From: Ruminococcaceae bacterium BL-4
Lineage (GTDB): Bacteria > Bacillota > Clostridia > Oscillospirales > Acutalibacteraceae
Assembly (NCBI GenBank): GCA_902809935.1
Contig: LR778134.1
Location: 558,001 to 622,000, forward strand
Direction of reading: 5' to 3'
Length of the DNA stretch: 64,000 nt
Both the position numbers and the translations under genes were made by a program. This document shows, piece after piece, positions 54,269 to 63,190 of this stretch. The notes under the pieces are model-generated. The model was not told the DNA's origin, did no database searches, and saw only the letters and a list, made by a program, of their open reading frames with translations. Within the stretch, counting starts at the first letter, position 1. Each line of letters begins with the position of its first letter.

Positions 54269-55113
54269 GCTGATTCCCTCTTCTCCAAATGAATCATAAT
54301 GGATTCCAAGTCCGCCGGATAGTAATCAAAATTCCCTTGCGGCAGATGATCTTTATAGAAAAGAGCACTGAATCCGTCTTTTTCGCGCTTATATCCCGCA
54401 AGATATGGTTTTAATGGTCCTGTCATTTGCTCTTTGGAAAAATTGCAGAGAACAAATTGATTCTGAAATTCTTTTAGCTTTCCTCTCCCAATTATTTCTC
54501 CTTTTTTTAAATAGAGAATCTCTTCTGCACATTTTTCTAAATCCGAGGTAATATGGGTCGAAAACAAAATCGTAACGCCATCTTCTTCAACAAGATCCAA
54601 AAACACATCCAGCAGATCATCTCTAGAAACCGGATCCAGTCCACTGGTAGGTTCATCGAGGAGCAGCAGTTTTGCCCGATGAGAAAGCGCCAGCGCCAAA
54701 GAATATTTTACTTTCATGCCTGCCGAAAGGGAATCCGGCACTTTATCTTCATCCAGTTCAAAGCGTTTTAAATACTTTTTATAAGCTGCTTCATCCCACT
54801 GCGGATAAAATCTTTTCGTAACCGAAGTAATGGTACGCAGTTTCTTTTTCGGATAAAAAGAAATCCCCCCCGAAACAAAGCCGATCTTCTGCTTAATTTC
54901 AAATTCATTCTCCTGAAAGGACTGTCCAAAAAATTGAATCTCCCCCTTATCCGGATGAACAAAATTGAGCAAAGATTTTAGGGTTGTGGTTTTCCCCGCT
55001 CCATTTCTCCCAATAAATCCGGTAATGACACCCTCTTGCAGCTCAAAACTAACATTTTTTAACGAAAAAGATGGATAAGATTTCGAAAGTCCCGAAACCG
55101 ATAAAACTGACAT
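54265..55113 (-). CDS. ABC transporter ATP-binding protein (YtrB-like)
   Basis: The 282-residue ATPase has Walker A GRNGAGKTT, the signature LSAGMKVKYSLALAL (LSAGM in place of LSGGQ), Walker B LLLDEPTSG and a switch histidine in FSTHITSDLE. The modified signature is common in the YtrB/BcrA-like groups. It pairs with the permease gene it overlaps. The promoter carries GTATTAC repeats typical of GntR/YtrA-controlled exporters, but no GntR gene is adjacent, unlike the usual layout. Confidence 0.9.
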   Translation of the reverse strand: MSVLSVSGLSKSYPSFSLKNVSFELQEGVITGFIGRNGAGKTTTLKSLLNFVHPDKGEIQFFGQSFQENEFEIKQKIGFVSGGISFYPKKKLRTITSVTKRFYPQWDEAAYKKYLKRFELDEDKVPDSLSAGMKVKYSLALALSHRAKLLLLDEPTSGLDPVSRDDLLDVFLDLVEEDGVTILFSTHITSDLEKCAEEILYLKKGEIIGRGKLKEFQNQFVLCNFSKEQMTGPLKPYLAGYKREKDGFSALFYKDHLPQGNFDYYPADLESIMIHLEKRESA

Positions 55114-55136
55114 TCTGATCTCCCCTTTCTATTTTT

Positions 55137-55152
55137 GTATTACTTGTATTAC
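55137..55152 (-). promoter_or_regulatory. GTATTAC tandem operator at the exporter transcription start
   Basis: GTATTAC occurs at 55137-55143 and 55146-55152, separated by TT, directly after the -10 box. The position would let a repressor block transcription. Confidence 0.5.
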
Positions 55153-55154
55153 TA

Positions 55155-55182
55155 ATTATACCAGTGCCCTTTTAAAAGTCAA
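55155..55182 (-). promoter_or_regulatory. Promoter of the ABC exporter
   Basis: On the minus strand TTGACT (55182-55177) and TATAAT (55160-55155) are 16 bp apart. Confidence 0.75.
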
Positions 55183-55531
55183 GAAAAAACAGCAGGCTTT
55201 TTCGACAAATTGAGCTGTTTTTTAAATCGTTCCAATTTTGAGCCCACAAAGAAGCAAAATTCCCTTTATTTTTTCTTTCTATCCCATTGATCAAAAATTA
55301 TTTTATTTGCATTTTACAGACTCATTTAAACACTTTGTACAAAAATTCTTATTTATTTTTTTAAAATTTGCCTTATTTGAAAAGATATTTGATGCTTTTC
55401 GAAAGAAAATCCTATAGATTCTGTCCGCAATTCCAATTATACTATCCAATAGTAAGGCAGAGAAACATCAATATTTGTGCAAAGGTACAAGTAGTTTCTC
55501 AAAAGCCAAAAGAAAAACAGGAGGTTTTTGT
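55183..55531. other. Intergenic region upstream of mglB
   Basis: About 350 bp of AT-rich sequence that must hold the mglB promoter. A perfect palindrome CTTTTCGAAAG lies at 55396-55406. I find no convincing ORF and no clear catabolite-control cre box. Confidence 0.4.
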
Positions 55532-56638
55532 ATGAAAAAGATTCTCGCAGTACTCATGGCAGCTGCCATGATCGCAGCCGCTACAACGGGCTGTGGCAGC
55601 AGCACCAGCAGCTCAGCCGCTGCATCCGGATCTGGTGCGGCTTCCGGCGCCGCATCTACCGCCAGTGCAAAAGACGTTTACATCGGTTCTTGTATCTACA
55701 AATTTGATGATACGTTTATGACCGGCGTTCGTAATGCAATGACTACACGCGCAAATGAAATTGGTGCGAAACTTGATCTGGTGGACTCCCAGAACAAGCA
55801 AGCTACCCAGAGCGAACAAGTCGATACTTACATTACTAAGGGCGTTAATGCACTGGCCATTAACCCAGTCGATCTGACCGCCGCTGCTCCTTTGATCGAA
55901 AAAGCAAAGGCTGCCAGTCTGCCAATCGTATTCTTAAATCGTCAGCCTTCCGATACCGATATTGCCTCTTATGATAAAGCATATTATGTCGGCGCGGATG
56001 CAAAACAGTCCGGCACCATGTCTGGTGAAATTATTGCCGATTATTTTAAGGCGCATAAAGAAGCTGATAAAAATAAAGACGGAAAGATCCAGTATGTAAT
56101 GCTTCAGGGCGAACCCGGACATCAGGACGCAACCCTTCGTTCTCAGGCCGCTCCGGCTGCTATTGAAGCTGCTGGATTCCAGACTGAGGCTCTTGCAAAA
56201 GATACCGCAATGTGGGATAAAGCACAGGCAACAAACCTGATGAACACTTGGATCACCTCTGTTGGTCTTGATAAGATCGAAGCAATTCTTGCGAATAACG
56301 ATGATATGGCACTGGGCGCAATCGAAGCTTTGAAAGCACAAGGCTACAACACCGGCGACAGCTCCAAGTACATCCCAGTTGTCGGCGTCGATGCAACGGC
56401 TCCTGCTCTGGAAGCAATGAAAGATGGTTCCATGCTGGGCACCGTTCTGAATGATGCAAAGAGCCAAGCAAAAGCAACTGTCAACATTGCCGCTGCTGCT
56501 GCAGAAGGTAAAGAGATCAACGAAGAAAACGTTGGCTACAAACTCTCTGATGCTACCGGCAAAGAGCAAACAGATGGACATTACGTTTGGATTAACTACG
56601 TAAAGGTTACTGCTGACAACTACAAAGATTATCTCTAA
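55532..56638 (+). CDS. mglB: Galactose/glucose-type substrate-binding lipoprotein
   Basis: The 368-residue protein has a lipoprotein signal (cysteine of TTGC near residue 20), an Ala/Ser/Gly linker and a ribose/galactose-type binding fold. The segment DKNKDGKIQYVMLQGEPGH is the calcium-binding loop and neighbour sequence typical of MglB, which binds galactose and glucose. The start is ATG 55532 after AGGAGG; the longer in-frame start at 55475 lacks a site. It is the first gene of mglBAC and is separated from mglA by a strong hairpin. Confidence 0.9.
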   Translation: MKKILAVLMAAAMIAAATTGCGSSTSSSAAASGSGAASGAASTASAKDVYIGSCIYKFDDTFMTGVRNAMTTRANEIGAKLDLVDSQNKQATQSEQVDTYITKGVNALAINPVDLTAAAPLIEKAKAASLPIVFLNRQPSDTDIASYDKAYYVGADAKQSGTMSGEIIADYFKAHKEADKNKDGKIQYVMLQGEPGHQDATLRSQAAPAAIEAAGFQTEALAKDTAMWDKAQATNLMNTWITSVGLDKIEAILANNDDMALGAIEALKAQGYNTGDSSKYIPVVGVDATAPALEAMKDGSMLGTVLNDAKSQAKATVNIAAAAAEGKEINEENVGYKLSDATGKEQTDGHYVWINYVKVTADNYKDYL

Positions 56639-56676
56639 AATTCAGCGTTGACTAAATTTTCTATCTAAGTCTGTCC

Positions 56677-56714
56677 ACGGGGAACGCGAAAGCAGGCGCT
56701 TTCCGTTCCCCGTT
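56677..56714 (+). terminator. Intercistronic hairpin between mglB and mglA
   Basis: ACGGGGAACG (56677-56686) pairs with CGTTCCCCGT (56704-56713) around GAAAGC/GCTTTC, followed by TATTTTAT. It probably protects the mglB message or partly terminates it. Confidence 0.7.
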
Positions 56715-56740
56715 ATTTTATAAAAAAAGGAGGATCGCTG

Positions 56741-58243
56741 ATGGGTGAATATGTACTGGAAATGAATAATATCACCAAAGAGTTCCCCGGAGTAAAGGCG
56801 TTGGACAACGTCAGTTTAAAAGTCCGTCCCGGTAGTGTACACGCACTAATGGGTGAAAATGGAGCCGGAAAATCCACATTGATGAAATGCTTATTTGGCA
56901 TCTATGCAGAAGACAGCGGAGAGATCATTCTAGACGGAAAACCCCAGAAGATCAACAGTTCCAAGCAGGCACTGGATCTGGGGATTTCCATGATCCACCA
57001 GGAACTGCATCCGATCCGGTTTCGGCCGGTCATGGAAAACATCTGGCTGGGGCGCTTCCCAAAGACAGGGCCTGCGGTTGATCATAAAGCCATGTATGAA
57101 AAAACCAAGAAACTTTTTAAAGAAGTCGATCTCGATGTAAACCCAAAAACCTTGGCGGGAAATCTTTCTGCTTCGACGCTGCAATTGGTCGAGATTGCAA
57201 AGGCAGTCAGTTATAATTCAAAGATCATTATCATGGATGAACCCACTTCCTCCTTAACGGAGAATGAAACGGCACATTTATTCAAGATCATTAAAAAGCT
57301 TCAATCGGAAGGACGCGCGATCATCTATATCTCGCACAAAATGGAAGAGATTTTAAAGATTTCCGACGAAGTAACCATCATGCGAGACGGTCAATGCGTT
57401 GGTACTTGGCCGGCAAACGAACTAACCACTGATCTGATTATCAGCCGAATGGTCGGTCGTGATATGACCAATCGTTTTCCACCTAAGGAGTACACTCCGG
57501 GTACAGATGTTGTTTTTAAAGTTGATGATATCTGCTCCCCTCTGCCGCGTTCTTTTCAGCATGTCAGTTTTGAAGTTCATCGCGGTGAAATTTTCGGGAT
57601 CGGCGGTCTTGTCGGTGCGCAGCGTACTGAGACCGTAGAGGCAATTTTTGGACTGCGTCAGATTGCTTCCGGGACGATTTATAAAGACGGCAAAGAAATC
57701 AAAATCAAAAGTCCACGAGATGCCATGAAGCACGGTTTTGCACTTTTGACAGAAGAGCGCCGCTCTACCGGAATTTTCCCCACTCTTTCGGTATTGGACA
57801 ATACTGTGCTCGCTACAGAAAATGAAGGGAAATTGGTTCATCACGGCGTAATTAATGATTTTGCGCGCAAAAAAGCTGCAACGGACAGCAATGCTTCTAT
57901 GCGCACAAAGACTCCAAGCATGGCGGAACAGATGCAAAATCTCTCCGGCGGCAATCAGCAAAAAGTTCTAATTGCTCGATGGCTTTTAACCGATCCGGAT
58001 ATTTTGATTTTGGATGAGCCTACTCGAGGAATCGACGTCGGTGCAAAATATGAGATCTACACAATTATGCAACAGTTAATTAAAGAAGGAAAATCGGTAA
58101 TCATGATCTCCTCCGAAATGCCGGAGTTACTTGGGATGTCTGACCGGATCATGGTTATGTGTGAGGGTCGTGTAACAGGAATTCTGCACGCAAATGAATG
58201 CGACTCGATAAAAGTAATGGAACTTGCAACGAAGTTCATGTAA
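56741..58243 (+). CDS. mglA: Galactose-type ABC transporter ATP-binding protein
   Basis: The 500-residue protein has two fused ABC ATPase domains. The first has GENGAGKST and MDEPTSSLTENE; the second has a degenerate loop GLVGAQRTE, the signature LSGGNQQKV and DEPTRGIDVGAKYE. It powers uptake through MglC. It starts at ATG 56741 after AGGAGG. Its sequence differs clearly from the RbsA-like protein at 27057, so the two importers are not recent duplicates. Confidence 0.95.
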   Translation: MGEYVLEMNNITKEFPGVKALDNVSLKVRPGSVHALMGENGAGKSTLMKCLFGIYAEDSGEIILDGKPQKINSSKQALDLGISMIHQELHPIRFRPVMENIWLGRFPKTGPAVDHKAMYEKTKKLFKEVDLDVNPKTLAGNLSASTLQLVEIAKAVSYNSKIIIMDEPTSSLTENETAHLFKIIKKLQSEGRAIIYISHKMEEILKISDEVTIMRDGQCVGTWPANELTTDLIISRMVGRDMTNRFPPKEYTPGTDVVFKVDDICSPLPRSFQHVSFEVHRGEIFGIGGLVGAQRTETVEAIFGLRQIASGTIYKDGKEIKIKSPRDAMKHGFALLTEERRSTGIFPTLSVLDNTVLATENEGKLVHHGVINDFARKKAATDSNASMRTKTPSMAEQMQNLSGGNQQKVLIARWLLTDPDILILDEPTRGIDVGAKYEIYTIMQQLIKEGKSVIMISSEMPELLGMSDRIMVMCEGRVTGILHANECDSIKVMELATKFM

Positions 58244-58294
58244 AATTTCTGTGATTTCCCATTGCACAAAATGGAAAAGGAAGTGAGGTCCAAT

Positions 58295-59542
58295 ATGGGA
58301 GCAACCGCAAAAGCCACGAACACAATCACTCGCAAAAAATATGCAACAATTTTTGCGTTAATAGGCGCTGCATTGATTCTAATTTCTATCATTGTTGCAG
58401 TTGCCGCGCCAAAGGATCAAGTTTATGATCTTTGGATGTACATTTTGCTGGTTGGCATTGCTACCAGCGCATATGGAGTTTCTCAGCTGCTACGAAAAGA
58501 ACAGCATAGTGTTCCTGTTGAATTCACAAAATCAAACGCAAAAACATTTCTAACAAACAATGCGATTATGATTGCTCTTCTGGCTCTAGTCGTATTTATC
58601 ATGATCAAGGAACCCCGTTTCATGAAATATCAGGTTTTGCTTGATATTATGACACAGGCATCCCCCCGTCTGATCATCGCATTAGGCATTTGCTTTACGC
58701 TGTTAATTGCAGGTACCGATCTTTCCGCAGGTCGTATGGTTGGTTTAGCCGCTGTGCTTTCTACCTCGATGCTGCAAACCGAAACTTACGCAAACCGTTT
58801 CTTCCCGAATCTACCACAATTGCCGGTTATTATTCCAATTCTGGCCGGAATAGCTGCCTGCGTTTTGTTCGGTGTTTTAAATGGATTCCTCGTGGCAAAA
58901 TTCGATATGCACCCCTTTATTGCAACGTTGGCTACCGAGGTTATGATTTACGGTGCATGTAGCCTTTATTTCGATATGCCGCCAAATAACTCTCAGCCAA
59001 TCGGTGGTGTTCGTCCGGATTTTACTGTAATCGGTCAAAAAAAGGTCTTTCAAAATATTGGCGGAAGTACCTTCGTAGGCATTTCAGTACTGATTCCGAT
59101 CGCGCTTATCACCTGTATCATCATTTGGTTCGTTCTGAACAAAACAGTGTTTGGCAAAAATGTTTACGCAGTCGGCGGTAACCGTGAAGCCGCTGTCGTT
59201 TCCGGCGTAAATGTTTTTAAAACCATTATGATGATCTTCATTTTGGCCGCATTTCTTTATGGCATTGCAGGTGTTCTGGAAGCTGCCCGTACAGCAGGCG
59301 CTACCAATAACTACGGCAACGGCTACGAATTGGATGCAATCGCCGCCTGCGTAGTCGGCGGCGTATCCTTAAACGGTGGCATTGGCAAAATTGGAGGCAT
59401 TGTTTCCGGCGTCCTAATTTTCACCGTTATTCAATATGGTCTTCAGTTCATCGGTGTCAGCCCCATGTGGCAGCAAGTGATCAAAGGCATTATTATTGCC
59501 GTTGCTGTTGCAATTGATATGGGCAAATATCGCAGAAGATAA
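58295..59542 (+). CDS. mglC: Galactose-type ABC transporter permease
   Basis: The 415-residue membrane protein is longer at the N-terminus than RbsC, as MglC-type permeases of Firmicutes are. It has family segments GTDLSAGRMVGLAAVLS, GKNVYAVGGNREAAVVSGVNV and CVVGGVSLNGGIGKIGG. The start is ATG 58295, eight bases after GTGAGG; the ORF can be extended 33 bases upstream without a ribosome binding site. It is the last gene of the operon, which ends at a strong terminator. Confidence 0.94.
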   Translation: MGATAKATNTITRKKYATIFALIGAALILISIIVAVAAPKDQVYDLWMYILLVGIATSAYGVSQLLRKEQHSVPVEFTKSNAKTFLTNNAIMIALLALVVFIMIKEPRFMKYQVLLDIMTQASPRLIIALGICFTLLIAGTDLSAGRMVGLAAVLSTSMLQTETYANRFFPNLPQLPVIIPILAGIAACVLFGVLNGFLVAKFDMHPFIATLATEVMIYGACSLYFDMPPNNSQPIGGVRPDFTVIGQKKVFQNIGGSTFVGISVLIPIALITCIIIWFVLNKTVFGKNVYAVGGNREAAVVSGVNVFKTIMMIFILAAFLYGIAGVLEAARTAGATNNYGNGYELDAIAACVVGGVSLNGGIGKIGGIVSGVLIFTVIQYGLQFIGVSPMWQQVIKGIIIAVAVAIDMGKYRRR

Positions 59543-59570
59543 TCTTTTCCTCTTTTTCAGAAATCTCTTG

Positions 59571-59602
59571 GAAGGCGAAGCTTTGGCTTCGCCTTTTTAT
59601 TT
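59571..59602 (+). terminator. Terminator of mglBAC
   Basis: GGCGAAGC pairs with GGCTTCGCC across a TTT loop, followed by TTTTTATTTTT. Confidence 0.92.
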
Positions 59603-59630
59603 TTATACGAATTCATAAGAAAAGCTACAG

Positions 59631-59659
59631 TTGCAGAAAGGAAAGACTAATGATAAAAT
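59631..59659 (+). promoter_or_regulatory. Promoter of the sugar-sensing two-component operon
   Basis: TTGCAG (59631-59636) and TAAAAT (59654-59659) are 17 bp apart. Confidence 0.65.
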
Positions 59660-59714
59660 AGAGAAAAATAAGTTTTTTTGATTGAAATTTTTATACATTA
59701 TTAGGAGACTGAAA

Positions 59715-61364
59715 ATGTCGTATTATCGTATTATCCTCGCGGATGATGAGGAAGAGATCCGGGAAGGTATTATTCGGAAAATTGCGTGGCAGTCTCTTGG
59801 ATTTGAGATCGCCGGCGCCGCAGAAAACGGACTGGAAACATTGGAAATGGCAGAACGACTGCATCCAGATGTTATTTTAACCGATATTCGTATGCCTTTT
59901 ATGAGCGGATTAGAAATGGCTGCTAAAGCGGCAGCATTGCTTCCTTCTGTTAAATTTATTATTCTCTCCGGTTATGATGACTTTGAATACGCACAAAAAG
60001 CCATCCAGCTAAACGTAGTGGAATATCTTTTAAAGCCGGTAAACGCGGCCGATCTTACAAAAGTTTTACAGCGTTTAAAAATTCGTCTGGATGATGAATC
60101 CGCAAGCCGTCGAGATGTAGAAACACTGCGTCGTCATTATGAAGAGAGCCTTCCGGTGATTAAGGAGCAGTTTTTTGTAAGCCTTTTGGAAGGTCGCGTT
60201 TCAAAATCACGGCTTCAATCACAAGCAAAATTGTTTCAGCTTTCTACTGACCGCTCCTGCTGGGCAGTCGGTCTGATTCATGCTGACCTCAATTCTCACC
60301 AAACAGAAAACAATACTCCTTCTGCACTGCATGGAAAAGAGGAACTGGTCCCGATTTCGCTGCTGCGTACCACCGAGGAAATTTTAGGTTCCTATTGTCA
60401 ATTTCAATCTTTCCTTTATTCTGAAGACGTAGCACTGCTCTTTGATTTTTCCGAACCTGGTTCCACCGGTATAGCCGTCAGCCGATTAAATGAAATCTGC
60501 AAAAGAGGGGAATCCATTCTGGGCATGCGAATTTTTGCCGGAATCGGGAGCCCCTACAGCCTTTCCAATCTTCATTTTTCTTATCGGGAAGCTCAAAATG
60601 CTTTAGATTATGGCTGTATTCACGGATACAGCCGTGCAAATTATATTAAGGACGTAGAACCCAACACTTCAATCCAACTGCAGTTTGGCGAAGAAGAAGA
60701 GCGCACTGTGATCAGTGCTATCAAGCTTGGCGGTGAAAATGAAATTCGTCAGGTACTCAACTATTTGTTTTCCAAACTGGAAAAGCAGCCTCTCTCTATG
60801 ACACAGTATCAGATTTACATCATGGAGGTCATCACGACTCTCATGAAAATCACACACGATTATGCCATCTCTCCGGAAGATATTTTTGGAAAAGATATGG
60901 ACTTTCTGAACGCGCTTTCTTCTCTGCATACACCTGCGGCTATGAAAAGCTGGCTAACGGAACATTGTTTAACACTCAGCGCCTGCATTAAGCGGGAACG
61001 TGTAGATTCTTCGAAGCTTCTGGCACAGAACGCTCAACAGTTTATTCAGGAGCATTATAGCAATCCATCCATTTCCGTTGAAACGCTTTGTTCTTTTCTG
61101 CATGTGAGTCCCGCTTATTTTTCAACGGTTTTTAAGCGCGAAACAGAACAGAGTTTTGTCTCCTACTTAACAGATGTCCGACTCCAAAACGCGCTCAATC
61201 TTCTTGATACAACTAACGATAAGACCTATATGATTGCAGAAAAAGTCGGCTATACAGAGTCCAACTATTTCAGCTATGTTTTTAAAAAACGGTTTGGCGT
61301 TTCGCCTTCCAAGTATCGTTCTAATCAAGAACATCCTTCGAATAATCGGAGCGCTGAATCATGA
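59715..61364 (+). CDS. YesN/AraC-type response regulator
   Basis: The 549-residue protein has an N-terminal receiver domain (D10, D11, phosphorylation site D57 in LTDIRMP, K in LLKPVNA), a long middle region and a C-terminal AraC-type double helix-turn-helix (about 450-545, with VSPAYFSTVFKRET and YTESNYFSYVFKKRFGVSPSKYR). This is the YesN layout, used to control sugar transport genes. The start is ATG 59715 after AGGAGA. It overlaps the kinase gene by 4 bp. The adjacent mglBAC operon is the obvious candidate target. Confidence 0.92.
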   Translation: MSYYRIILADDEEEIREGIIRKIAWQSLGFEIAGAAENGLETLEMAERLHPDVILTDIRMPFMSGLEMAAKAAALLPSVKFIILSGYDDFEYAQKAIQLNVVEYLLKPVNAADLTKVLQRLKIRLDDESASRRDVETLRRHYEESLPVIKEQFFVSLLEGRVSKSRLQSQAKLFQLSTDRSCWAVGLIHADLNSHQTENNTPSALHGKEELVPISLLRTTEEILGSYCQFQSFLYSEDVALLFDFSEPGSTGIAVSRLNEICKRGESILGMRIFAGIGSPYSLSNLHFSYREAQNALDYGCIHGYSRANYIKDVEPNTSIQLQFGEEEERTVISAIKLGGENEIRQVLNYLFSKLEKQPLSMTQYQIYIMEVITTLMKITHDYAISPEDIFGKDMDFLNALSSLHTPAAMKSWLTEHCLTLSACIKRERVDSSKLLAQNAQQFIQEHYSNPSISVETLCSFLHVSPAYFSTVFKRETEQSFVSYLTDVRLQNALNLLDTTNDKTYMIAEKVGYTESNYFSYVFKKRFGVSPSKYRSNQEHPSNNRSAES

Positions 61365-63190
61365 AGCAGCGTCTACATACTCTACTTGATAAATTTGGAC
61401 ATCTTTTAAAAAAGCGAAGCCTGCAGTTCACACTCTCGCTCACTTTTACTTTGGTTGCAATTGCAGGCATGATCGTCGTTACGCTAACACTCTCTTCCCG
61501 CTTTACAAAAGCCAACGAAAAAATGATCTCTGAAGACAATCAGCGAGTTTTAAGCGGAATCAACCTAAATCTTGATAATTATCTGCACAACATTATGCGT
61601 GTTTCTGATTCCATGTACTACCGCGTCATCAAAAGTGTAAATTTGGATACTGCTTCCGATATGGACACCGTCAATAAGGACATGGCGCTTTTCTACAACA
61701 CTTACAGTGATCTTCTGGTCTCAGTCTCTCTTTTTTCAGATAACGGCACCGTTTTATCCTCCGAACCGCTGCAGCAATTAAAGAGCAACGTTAACGTAAA
61801 AGATCAGAATTGGTTTCAAAGTGCTAAGAAAAAAATTGAAAATGTACATTTTTCGGTGCCGCATGTACAGAATCTTTTTGTGGATTCGAATGACCCTTAT
61901 CGATGGGTTGTCTCTCTTAGCCGCTCGGTAGAATTCACCCGCAGCGGTTCTATTTACCATGGTGTTCTTCTAGTCGACATGAATTTCAGCGGAATTGAAC
62001 AGATCTGCAAAAATGCAGATTTAGGAGAATCAGGCTATATTTATTTAATCAGCAATGACGGCGAAATCATCTATCATCCCCGTCAGCAGTTGATTTATTC
62101 CAACCTAATTCACGAAAACAATTCGGCGGCTGCGACTTACAGTGACGGAAATCATACGGAAATCTTTGAAAATGAAGAGCGCATGGTCTCGGTAAAAACG
62201 GTTGGCTATACCGGCTGGAAAATCGTCGGCGTTGTTCCAATAAAAGATATCACTGCCAATTATACAGAGCTGCAAACTTATATCTGGTTCTTTGCATTCT
62301 TTACCATTTTTCTTTTGGCTTCTGCAAACTTGTTTTTATCCTCCAGAATTGCAAACCCAATTAAAGAATTGGAGCAATCTGTTCGAGAACTGGAAAAAGG
62401 AAATCTTTCTGCACCAATTTCTATCGGAGGTTCCTATGAAGTACGTCATTTAGGTTCTGCGCTTCGTTCCATGGCAGAACAGATGCGAAAACTGATGGAC
62501 GACATCGTCGCCGAACAGGAAAGTAAACGTAAAAGTGAAATGGACGCGCTGCAGGCACAGATCAACCCGCACTTTCTTTACAATACCCTGGATTCTATTG
62601 TCTGGATGATCGAAAATGAACACTATGACGGTGCGATTGAAATGGTTACCGCACTTGCTAAACTATTCCGCATTAGTCTTTCCAAAGGAAAAACCGTGAT
62701 TTCAGTAAAGGACGAACTGGAGCATGTACGTAATTACCTAACCATTCAAAAAACACGTTATAAAAATAAATTTATTTATACGATGGAAGCACAACCCGAA
62801 GTTCTTTCCTGTGCAACTATCAAACTGATCGTCCAGCCGCTTGTGGAAAATGCAATTTATCATGGCATGGAATTTATGGACGGCGACGGTGAAATTCATA
62901 TTCGTGCTTACCAAAAAGAAAAAGATCTCTTTATTGACGTTGTGGATAATGGGCCAGGTATGCCCCCAGAGCAAGCAGAGTCACTCCTTCTAGAAAGCCC
63001 TCAAAAGCCAAAGGCAGGAAAAGGTTCCGGTGTTGGCTTAAGAAATGTCAACGAGCGTATTCAGCTCTATTTTGGAAAAGAGTATGGCTTAAAAATTCTA
63101 AGCCAACCGGACGAAGGGACACTGGCAAGGATTCATCTCCCCGTTAAAACTATCGCCGAAGTGACCGGAAAAGGGGGCGATCCCATTTGA
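61361..63190 (+). CDS. YesM-type sensor histidine kinase
   Basis: The 609-residue membrane kinase has one helix near residue 25-48, an extracellular Cache-like domain of about 240 residues (ISNDGEIIYHP), a second helix near 305-325, HAMP, a His_kinase domain with phospho-acceptor H404 (QINPHFLYNTLDS) and an ATPase domain (VENAIYHGM, GVGLRNVNERI). This layout pairs with AraC-type regulators in sugar control. It overlaps the regulator by 4 bp and the binding-protein gene by 4 bp, so the three are made together. Confidence 0.92.
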   Translation: MKQRLHTLLDKFGHLLKKRSLQFTLSLTFTLVAIAGMIVVTLTLSSRFTKANEKMISEDNQRVLSGINLNLDNYLHNIMRVSDSMYYRVIKSVNLDTASDMDTVNKDMALFYNTYSDLLVSVSLFSDNGTVLSSEPLQQLKSNVNVKDQNWFQSAKKKIENVHFSVPHVQNLFVDSNDPYRWVVSLSRSVEFTRSGSIYHGVLLVDMNFSGIEQICKNADLGESGYIYLISNDGEIIYHPRQQLIYSNLIHENNSAAATYSDGNHTEIFENEERMVSVKTVGYTGWKIVGVVPIKDITANYTELQTYIWFFAFFTIFLLASANLFLSSRIANPIKELEQSVRELEKGNLSAPISIGGSYEVRHLGSALRSMAEQMRKLMDDIVAEQESKRKSEMDALQAQINPHFLYNTLDSIVWMIENEHYDGAIEMVTALAKLFRISLSKGKTVISVKDELEHVRNYLTIQKTRYKNKFIYTMEAQPEVLSCATIKLIVQPLVENAIYHGMEFMDGDGEIHIRAYQKEKDLFIDVVDNGPGMPPEQAESLLLESPQKPKAGKGSGVGLRNVNERIQLYFGKEYGLKILSQPDEGTLARIHLPVKTIAEVTGKGGDPI

